NCBI GenBank assembly: GCA_964479625.1
Contig: CAYZMS010000057.1
Span: forward strand, 1 to 11,457
Length of the DNA: 11,457 nucleotides
Source: CAYZMS01 sp964479625
GTDB lineage: Bacteria; Bacteroidota; Bacteroidia; Chitinophagales; Saprospiraceae
Direction of reading: 5' to 3'
Positions 6,369 through 11,457 of the stretch are shown piece by piece. The notes below the pieces were generated by a model, which worked only from the letters and a program-made list of their open reading frames with translations, ran no database searches and was not told where the DNA came from. A program made the translations under genes and the position numbers. Positions within the stretch are counted from its first letter, which is position 1. Every line of letters starts with the position of its first letter.

Positions 6369-7565
6369 TTAGGGGTAAAGCAGGTACCTGCTTCTAAGGT
6401 TTTTAAAGTTCTGGAGTTCCGGTTCCCAGCTTTGGCGAATTTCGCTGGCCTTCATACCGCTTGCAATTTGATGGCGTAGGGCATCCGTTCCGGCCAGTTT
6501 GTCAATAAAGTTGTTGTCGAGAAAAAACCCGTCCTGATCCGGATAGCTACGATGGGCTTCCAGGATATAGGTCAGGTTCAACTGCTTTTCTTCGAAAAGA
6601 TCGGAAGGATCCAGTCCGGTAAGGTCATATCCATAACAGATCTCCTGCTCGTGTTTTGGATATTTAGCGCCCGGTTTCGAAACCGGTTGGTAGAAATAGG
6701 GGGCGCCTTTCCAAAGCGGAGCCCCGTAAACCTGAAACTGATTATCCGTTCCACGGCCGACATTCAGGATAGTTCCCTCCAGCAGACAAAGGGAGGGATA
6801 TAAATATACTGCTCGCATATTGGGCAAATTGGGGGAAGGCCGAACAGGCAGTGCATAAGGCGTCGAATGGGTATATCCACTGCAGGAAATGACGGTGAGG
6901 TCACAGGTACGGCCTTCGGGCAGCCAGCCCTCTCCATTGATCATTTGTGCCAACTCTCCTACGGTCATGCCGTGTACCACGGGTATGGGATGCATGCCCA
7001 CAAAAGATCGAAATTCGAGATCCAGAACCGGTCCGTCTATATAATGCCCGTTGGGGTTGGGCCGATCCAGTACCAAAACCTCCAGCTCGTACTCCGCGGC
7101 GGCATCCATAACATAGTGCATGGTCGAAATATAGGTATAGAAACGGGCACCAATATCCTGGATATCAAAGATCAGCAGGTCCAGATCAGCGAGGTCTTCC
7201 GCCTCTGGTCGTTTTTTCGAACCATAAAGCGAAAGTATGGGTAAGCCGGTTCCCCTGTCCCTGCCGTCCTCAATCGTCGCTCCTGCATCCGCCTCTCCCC
7301 GAAAACCGTGCTCCGGAGCAAAAACCCGAACTAGCTTTACTTTATGCTGGAGTAAGACATCCACCAGGTGCTCATCCCCTACGCGGGAAGTTTGATTGAC
7401 CACTACCGCTACCCTTTTCCCCTTAAGCTTTGGAAGGTAAAGCTCCAATCGCTCCGCTCCTGTCTGAAGTGGCTGGGCAGTTGCAGGATTTGTTGGTTGT
7501 CCGGTGTTTTCAGAACAATTTGTGAGCAAAAAAAGAGCGGAAACAACAAATATTTTTATCTTCAT
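6369..7565 (-). CDS. Exo-beta-N-acetylmuramidase NamZ-like lipoprotein (DUF1343, GH171)
   Basis: Family members remove terminal N-acetylmuramic acid from peptidoglycan fragments during wall recycling (shown for the Bacillus subtilis NamZ). The start at 7563-7565 gives a lipoprotein signal MKIKIFVVSALFLLTNC with Cys 17 as the lipidation site; a longer frame from 7613 would bury this signal and overlap the divergent promoter zone. DUF1343 hallmarks follow: RVAVVVNQTSRVG (51-63), FAPEHGFRG (82-90), FDIQDIGARFYTYISTM (133-149), DRPNPNG (167-173) and VVHGMTVGELAQMINGE. The acidic residue of APEHG lies in the expected active-site cleft; I did not verify the catalytic residue. At 398 aa it is full length. 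It should act in the periplasm, tethered to a membrane. It converges on the ATPase gene and diverges from the nuclease gene. No MurNAc kinase, phosphotransferase or etherase gene is in the window. Confidence 0.9.
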   Translation of the reverse strand: MKIKIFVVSALFLLTNCSENTGQPTNPATAQPLQTGAERLELYLPKLKGKRVAVVVNQTSRVGDEHLVDVLLQHKVKLVRVFAPEHGFRGEADAGATIEDGRDRGTGLPILSLYGSKKRPEAEDLADLDLLIFDIQDIGARFYTYISTMHYVMDAAAEYELEVLVLDRPNPNGHYIDGPVLDLEFRSFVGMHPIPVVHGMTVGELAQMINGEGWLPEGRTCDLTVISCSGYTHSTPYALPVRPSPNLPNMRAVYLYPSLCLLEGTILNVGRGTDNQFQVYGAPLWKGAPYFYQPVSKPGAKYPKHEQEICYGYDLTGLDPSDLFEEKQLNLTYILEAHRSYPDQDGFFLDNNFIDKLAGTDALRHQIASGMKASEIRQSWEPELQNFKNLRSRYLLYP

Positions 7566-7615
7566 GGCAACTAGTCTGAATGTAGATCGATCAAAGTAAG
7601 CCATTTTTTTCATCT

Positions 7616-8998
7616 ATGCCTACCTTCGCCATAATTGACCTGGAAACCACCGGCGGGAAAGCCAGCCGACACCGGATCATTGAAGCCGCTATTGTACTTT
7701 CAAATGGAAAAAAGGTGGTGAACAGCTGGAGCAGTTTGATCAACCCGGAAACCTATATTCCGGCCGGCATCACCGACCTCACCGGGATCAGCCAGGAAAT
7801 GGTGGAAGATGCCCCCCGTTTTTTTGAGGTAGCCAGGAAGATAGTGGAAATGACAAAGACCTGTGTTTTCGTGGCGCACAATGTCCGTTTCGATTATGGC
7901 TTCCTGCAGGAAGAATTCAGGCGCTTGGGGTATTCCTATTCCCGTCGAAAGCTGTGTACGGTCCATTTAAGCCGTAAAAATATACCAGGACTCCCCTCCT
8001 ACAGCCTGGGGCGCTTGTGCACTTCCCTAGGGATAACGGTAGAAAACCGCCACCGGGCCCTGGGCGATGCGATGGCCACCGCCGAAGTCTTGCATCGCAT
8101 TTTAAACGCCCGGGAAACGCTGGTTCCTGCTGACGACCTAATCAATCTAGGCCTCAGGGAATCCCTGCTACCGCCGGGAATGAGTATAGACTTCATCCAC
8201 CAGTTACCCGAAGCCTGCGGCGTTTACTATCTGCACAATGCCGAAGGAGAGGTGATCTACGTTGGCAAGAGCATTAACATTCAAAAGCGAATAGCTGAAC
8301 ACTTTGGCGTACAAACCCAGAAGGCCCGCCGCATGCAACAACACGTACGGGATGTAACCTACGAATTGACCGGAAGTGAACTGATCGCCCTCCTACTTGA
8401 ATCCCACGAGATCAAACGCCTTAACCCGGCCCTAAACCAGGCCCAGAAACTTAGGGACTTTCCTTATGTGATCTATCAGTGGATTAATGAGGAGGGATAC
8501 CTCTGCTTCGGCACTGACCGGGTGGATGCCAAAGCCAGAAAAAAATTACAGGTCGTTTCAGAATACCCCAAACTCGCCTATGCCCGGGGCAGGTTGGCTT
8601 TCGTTCAAAAGGAGTTTGAACTTTGTGAGCACCTGCTCAAAAGACATGCACCTTCCGGGGCCTGCTTTAGCTTCCACCTCAAACAATGCCAGGGGGCCTG
8701 TGTCGGCCGGGAAGCTCCCAACTCCTACAATGAGCGAGCACTAAAGGCCATAGAGCGCCTCAATACCATCTTCGAGCACGATTTTGTCCTTTTCGACCGG
8801 GGCCGGTGCAACGGAGAACAATCCATCGTTTTGATCAAGGATGGCAACTATGCAGGATTCGGCTATGTGGATGCAGAAGTAGCCCTGGGGAAAATCGAAG
8901 ATCATATCACTCCCTACCCGGGCAACCCGGAGACCCGGAAGATCATTCAACGGTATTTGAGTAAGCCGAAAAAGGAGATAAGGGTAAAGAAGTTATAA
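7616..8998 (+). CDS. DEDDh 3'-5' exonuclease fused to GIY-YIG (UvrC/Cho-like) nuclease
   Basis: A two-nuclease fusion. Residues 1-165 form a DnaQ-type DEDDh exonuclease: DLETTG with Asp 8 and Glu 10, HNVRFDYGFL with Asp 93, and HRALGDAMAT with His 146 and Asp 151. Residues about 197-280 form a UvrC/Cho-type GIY-YIG domain: CGVYYLHN, VIYVGKS (214-219), Arg 225, and SELIALLLESHEIKRLNP with the metal-binding Glu 262. Further on, Cys 337, 350, 358 and 362 match the spacing of the UvrC Fe-S ligands closely. The UvrC C-terminal RNase H-like nuclease and the helix-hairpin-helix are absent. The likely role is DNA repair, with a 3'-type incision as for Cho plus exonucleolytic trimming; that is inferred. 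Comparable DnaQ/GIY-YIG fusions occur in Actinobacteria and Bacteroidota. The ATG at 7616 begins directly at the first exonuclease strand. No SOS-type operator was evident. Confidence 0.9.
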   Translation: MPTFAIIDLETTGGKASRHRIIEAAIVLSNGKKVVNSWSSLINPETYIPAGITDLTGISQEMVEDAPRFFEVARKIVEMTKTCVFVAHNVRFDYGFLQEEFRRLGYSYSRRKLCTVHLSRKNIPGLPSYSLGRLCTSLGITVENRHRALGDAMATAEVLHRILNARETLVPADDLINLGLRESLLPPGMSIDFIHQLPEACGVYYLHNAEGEVIYVGKSINIQKRIAEHFGVQTQKARRMQQHVRDVTYELTGSELIALLLESHEIKRLNPALNQAQKLRDFPYVIYQWINEEGYLCFGTDRVDAKARKKLQVVSEYPKLAYARGRLAFVQKEFELCEHLLKRHAPSGACFSFHLKQCQGACVGREAPNSYNERALKAIERLNTIFEHDFVLFDRGRCNGEQSIVLIKDGNYAGFGYVDAEVALGKIEDHITPYPGNPETRKIIQRYLSKPKKEIRVKKL

Positions 8999-9802
8999 TT
9001 AAAGGACCCCCTCCATTTGTTGCTTTAAGCGGAGGGCCACTTCTCGTGCTTTTTCTGCAAAATCCGGTCCATTACCGGCATATAATATCCCCCTGGAGGA
9101 GTTGATCAGCAAACCCAGCTGGTCGTTGCGCCCATGTTGGACCACCGCTTCCAGGTCGCCACCCTGGGCGCCTATACCCGGCACCAGAAAGAAATGATCG
9201 GGAGCTATCCTGCGCAGGGCAGTGAACTTTTCCGGGTGGGTGGCCCCGGCGACGAACATCAGTTGTTCCGGGCTTCCCCATTGCATGCATTTGCGCATTA
9301 CTTTTTCGTAGAGGGGCTCCCCTCCTTCCTGTGGGCTCATTTGAAAATCCTTGCTGCCCTCATTCGAAGTAAGGGCCAGTACGATCACCCATTTGTCATC
9401 GAACTCCAGAAAAGGGGCCACGGAATCTTCCCCCATATAAGGGGCAACCGTTACTGCATCGAAATTCAGGTGTTCGAAAAAGGCCCGTGCATACATACGG
9501 GCGGTATTTCCAATATCTCCGCGCTTCGCATCTGCGATAGTGAAATGCGTTTCCGGGATACAATGCATCGTTTTTTCCAGGGTTTTCCAGCCCTTCGCTC
9601 CCATGGATTCATAAAAAGCCAGGTTGGGCTTGTAAGCCACGCACAGGTCGCTGGTCGCATCAATGATCGCCTTATTAAAAGCAAGTACAGGGTCGCTTGC
9701 CCTACGCAGGCAATCGGGAACTTTTCGGGGATCCGTATCCAGTCCAACGCATAGAAAGGAAGACTTTTGCGAGATATGCTGGAAAAGGCTGCTTTTGTCC
9801 AT
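8999..9802 (-). CDS. pyrF: Orotidine 5'-phosphate decarboxylase, type 2
   Basis: Catalyses decarboxylation of orotidine monophosphate to UMP, the last step of de novo pyrimidine synthesis, in the cytoplasm. The 267-aa protein is of the longer type 2 class. Motifs: LCVGLDTDPRKVP (17-29), FNKAIIDAT (42-50), AYKPN (56-60), the catalytic signature DAKRGDIGNT (91-100) with Lys 93 and Asp 91/96, VAPYMGED (119-126), VPGIGAQGGD (207-216) and SSRGILYAG (235-243, phosphate-binding Arg). The ATG at 9800-9802 follows the nifU-like stop by two bases, so it is co-transcribed and probably translationally coupled with it. Its stop codon directly abuts that of the convergent nuclease gene, leaving no room for a terminator outside coding sequence. 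Confidence 0.95.
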   Translation of the reverse strand: MDKSSLFQHISQKSSFLCVGLDTDPRKVPDCLRRASDPVLAFNKAIIDATSDLCVAYKPNLAFYESMGAKGWKTLEKTMHCIPETHFTIADAKRGDIGNTARMYARAFFEHLNFDAVTVAPYMGEDSVAPFLEFDDKWVIVLALTSNEGSKDFQMSPQEGGEPLYEKVMRKCMQWGSPEQLMFVAGATHPEKFTALRRIAPDHFFLVPGIGAQGGDLEAVVQHGRNDQLGLLINSSRGILYAGNGPDFAEKAREVALRLKQQMEGVL

Positions 9803-9804
9803 GT

Positions 9805-10050
9805 CTATAAGCCATTAATAGCTTCTACCCCAGTCACTTCTGGCACCTGGACTTTGAGGGTTTCTTCTATTCCAGCCCGCATGGTCATGCGAGACATCTT
9901 ACAGCTTTCGCAAGCCCCTAACCATTTGATCTTCACGATATGGTCGTCTGTGACCTCGACCACCTCCACATTGCCACCGTCCTCCTTCAGGTGGGGCCTC
10001 ACACTGTCCAGCGCATCATTCACCCGTTTAAATAAGCTTGTTTGTTTCAT
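9805..10050 (-). CDS. NifU C-terminal-domain Fe-S scaffold/carrier protein
   Basis: A stand-alone NifU C-terminal domain (Nfu type) that holds or transfers an Fe-S cluster. Signature features are RPHLKEDGGNVEVVEV near the N-terminus and GACESCKMSRMTMRAGIEE, with the CxxC cluster ligands at residues 47 and 50 counted from the ATG at 10048-10050. The PEVTGVEAING end is typical. I prefer this start because it gives the usual ~80-residue length; an in-frame ATG at 10069-10071 would add seven residues and overlap the mrp stop by eight bases. It sits between mrp and pyrF with almost no spacing. Pairing with Mrp, itself an Fe-S carrier, supports a shared role in cluster delivery. Confidence 0.9.
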   Translation of the reverse strand: MKQTSLFKRVNDALDSVRPHLKEDGGNVEVVEVTDDHIVKIKWLGACESCKMSRMTMRAGIEETLKVQVPEVTGVEAINGL

Positions 10051-10063
10051 AAGTTTCGAACTT

Positions 10064-11152
10064 CTATTCATTCATTTTAACTACCTGCGTCGGGGCCAGG
10101 AGTTCATTTCGAACCGCTATCTGCCGGGCCGTATTCTGCGCCACTTTTAAAAATGCTTCCTGTACCTGCTGATCCGAATCCAGGATGGCCGGACGACCGC
10201 TGTCTCCTCCTTCCCTGATCCCCTGGACGATGGGAACCTGCCCCAGCAGCATAGAATTACTGAGTTTCGCCAGGTTTTTACCGCCCCCTTTTCCAAACAG
10301 GTAGTACCGGTTATCCGGCAATTCTTTGGGTGTAAACCAGGCCATGTTCTCTACCACGCCCAGAATGGGAACCTTAACCGAAGGCAAAAGGAACATGTTC
10401 ATTGCCTTGATCGCATCTGCTAAGGCCACTTCCTGTGGGGTGGTGACCAGCACCGCCCCTGTGACGGGTACGGTCTGCACCAGCGTTAATTGAATATCCC
10501 CAGTACCCGGAGGCAGGTCAATGACCAGGTAGTCCAGGTCGGGCCAGATGGTTTCAGAAACGAATTGCTTGATAATACCGGCCAATCTGGGCCCTCTCAA
10601 TACGACTGCCTGCTCGGGCTCAACGATGAATCCGATGGACATCACAGGCATGTCGTACGCCTTTAGCGGAATGATCTTCGGTTGATCATAGATCTTTTTC
10701 ACCTGAGGGCGCTGGCCCTGTAAGCCCAGCATGGTGGGGATAGAGGGCCCGTAAAGGTCTGCATCCATCAAACCCACCTTTGCTCCCAGCTTTTGCAAGC
10801 CCAGGGCCAGATTTACCGAAATAGTGGATTTTCCCACCCCTCCTTTTCCGGAGGCCACTGCAATGATATTTTTTACATGGGGTAAAACGCTGGTCGATTG
10901 CCGGGCCTGTGCCGTCCGGGAGATCATATGTACGTGCACATTTGCCTCCGGATAAACCTCCTGCACTGCGGCCATACAAGCGAAGTTCAATGCCGATTTA
11001 TACGCATTATCCAGGCTGGGCAGTTCCAAGGTGAACGTAATATTCTTATCCGTGATGTCAAGATCCCGCACCATGTTCATAGTGATAATGTCCTGCCCGG
11101 TATTGGGATCTGTTACACCGGCCAGGGCCTTAACAACGGCTGCAGTTTCCAT
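10064..11152 (-). CDS. mrp: Mrp/ApbC-type P-loop ATPase, Fe-S cluster carrier
   Basis: Cytoplasmic MinD-superfamily ATPase of the Mrp/NBP35 group that carries Fe-S clusters to target proteins. Residues about 1-78 form the MIP18/DUF59 domain common in bacterial Mrp. The deviant Walker A VASGKGGVGKST spans 99-110 (Lys 103 and Lys 108), followed by LMDADLYGPSIPTMLG (128-143). Walker B/switch is VIDLPPGTGDIQLT (210-223), and GVVENMAWF falls at 265-273. The family CxxC expected just after the last motif is absent; the sequence reads FTPKELPDNRYYLFG, and Cys 59 is the only cysteine in the protein. At 362 aa it is full length. The start is the ATG at 11150-11152, about 38 bases below a plausible promoter. 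It is the first gene of the mrp - nifU-like - pyrF operon. Confidence 0.93.
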   Translation of the reverse strand: METAAVVKALAGVTDPNTGQDIITMNMVRDLDITDKNITFTLELPSLDNAYKSALNFACMAAVQEVYPEANVHVHMISRTAQARQSTSVLPHVKNIIAVASGKGGVGKSTISVNLALGLQKLGAKVGLMDADLYGPSIPTMLGLQGQRPQVKKIYDQPKIIPLKAYDMPVMSIGFIVEPEQAVVLRGPRLAGIIKQFVSETIWPDLDYLVIDLPPGTGDIQLTLVQTVPVTGAVLVTTPQEVALADAIKAMNMFLLPSVKVPILGVVENMAWFTPKELPDNRYYLFGKGGGKNLAKLSNSMLLGQVPIVQGIREGGDSGRPAILDSDQQVQEAFLKVAQNTARQIAVRNELLAPTQVVKMNE

Positions 11153-11196
11153 AGCTTTTATCTTTAAAAGATTTCACGCTTCTATCTAATTAGTTT

Positions 11197-11204
11197 CAAA
11201 AGTA
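11197..11204 (-). promoter_or_regulatory. -7 promoter element for the mrp operon
   Basis: On the minus strand this reads TACTTTTG, a full match to the Bacteroidota -7 box TAnnTTTG, 44 bases upstream of the mrp ATG. A TTG lies 14 bases upstream (in CTTGTTG), closer than the usual -33 spacing. Position and match are good; the -33 box is weak. Confidence 0.5.
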
Positions 11205-11280
11205 CAAACATTATACAACAAGCTTCAGTTTTCGGGTGGTAGCTAAGAAGAAGAAACAAGGCTATATTTACTAAAGCAGA

Positions 11281-11457
11281 GAGACTGTTCAATAAAGTGT
11301 GTCAAAGTGAAAAAGTAAAAAAAAAAGAACTTTGACAAATGAGTAAGAAAAAAAGAAAAACCTTGGAAGATCTTTTTCCGGATCCTGAGCTGAGGAATCG
11401 GGTTAAAGAGGAAGGAGCCCGCAACTGGGGCTTAGTCCTGGAAGATTTACAGCGCAG
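11281..11457 (+). mobile_element. Probable left end of an insertion sequence (IS256-like), cut by the window edge
   Basis: The sequence from about 11281 (GAGACTGTTC, then GTGTGTCAAAG) resembles the terminal inverted repeat style of IS256-family elements and is followed at once by a short leader and a new reading frame. The outer boundary, right end and target duplication cannot be seen. The call rests on pattern likeness, so an ordinary gene leader remains possible. Confidence 0.4.
11339..11457 (+). CDS. N-terminus of a putative transposase (partial)
   Basis: An open frame starts with the ATG at 11339 and runs off the window after 39 complete codons: MSKKKRKTLEDLFPDPELR, then a run ending GLVLEDLQR. 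The Lys-rich start, the LEDLF and the helix leading to an LEDLQR segment resemble N-termini of Mutator/IS256-type transposases, where the catalytic DDE domain comes later. No catalytic motif is in view, so the family is a guess from the N-terminus and from the IR-like sequence upstream. It diverges from the mrp operon across 186 bases. Confidence 0.45.
   Translation, partial: MSKKKRKTLEDLFPDPELRNRVKEEGARNWGLVLEDLQR

Noticed and set aside
7592..7598. Minus-strand TACTTTG as a promoter for the NamZ gene
   Set aside because: It is one base short of TAnnTTTG and has no -33 partner, so it is not listed as a feature.
7566..7613. Upstream start extending the NamZ-like protein by 16 residues
   Set aside because: It would place a charged segment before the lipoprotein signal and remove nearly all of the divergent intergenic region.
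9134..9754. 206-codon open frame on the plus strand inside pyrF
   Set aside because: It is a shadow frame; the minus-strand pyrF motifs account for the sequence.

Overview
The window looks like ordinary chromosome of a member of the Bacteroidota. Three things point there. The secreted metalloprotease ends in a type IX secretion (T9SS) sorting domain. Several leaders carry matches to the Bacteroidota -7 box TAnnTTTG and have no clear Shine-Dalgarno. The gene families are also typical: a NamZ/DUF1343 lipoprotein, a ChlI/MoxR-like ATPase with an NELPDL motif, and an Mrp next to a NifU-like protein. Base composition is moderate. Placement near the Saprospiria/Lewinella group is a guess.

Layout. 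Bases 1-825 are an AT-rich accessory patch. It holds the 5' half of a broken GxxExxR-type (PD-(D/E)XK) nuclease gene on the minus strand, a diverged 46-bp tandem repeat with an inverted partner beside that gene, a long RNA-type hairpin, and two similar CCGG-type palindromes. Bases 850-3972 (+) encode a secreted M43-like metalloprotease with Fn3 and T9SS domains, an S4-domain (Hsp15-like) RNA-binding protein that starts with TTG three bases after the protease stop, and a TakP-type TRAP solute-binding protein. An acidic, Met-rich lipoprotein of unknown role lies on the minus strand (3997-4737). It diverges from a ChlI/MoxR-like AAA+ ATPase (4870-6351, +).

The ATPase gene converges with a NamZ-type peptidoglycan hexosaminidase lipoprotein (6369-7565, -). 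The NamZ gene diverges over 50 bp from a DEDDh exonuclease/GIY-YIG/UvrC-like nuclease (7616-8998, +). That gene's stop codon abuts the stop of pyrF (8999-9802, -). pyrF is the last gene of a compact minus-strand operon, mrp - nifU-like - pyrF, with a well-placed -7 box upstream of mrp. The window closes on what looks like the left end of an insertion sequence with the first 39 codons of a putative IS256-type transposase.

The mrp/nifU pair is a likely Fe-S cluster carrier module, co-transcribed with UMP synthesis. The UvrC-like fusion keeps four cysteines with almost the spacing of the UvrC Fe-S ligands. I see no clearly new multi-gene defence or metabolic system. The points most worth a second look are the repeat array beside the nuclease remnant, the Fe-S-type exonuclease/GIY-YIG fusion, the CxxC-less Mrp beside a CxxC-bearing NifU domain, and three genes lacking their usual partners (TRAP permease, VWA protein, UvrAB context).
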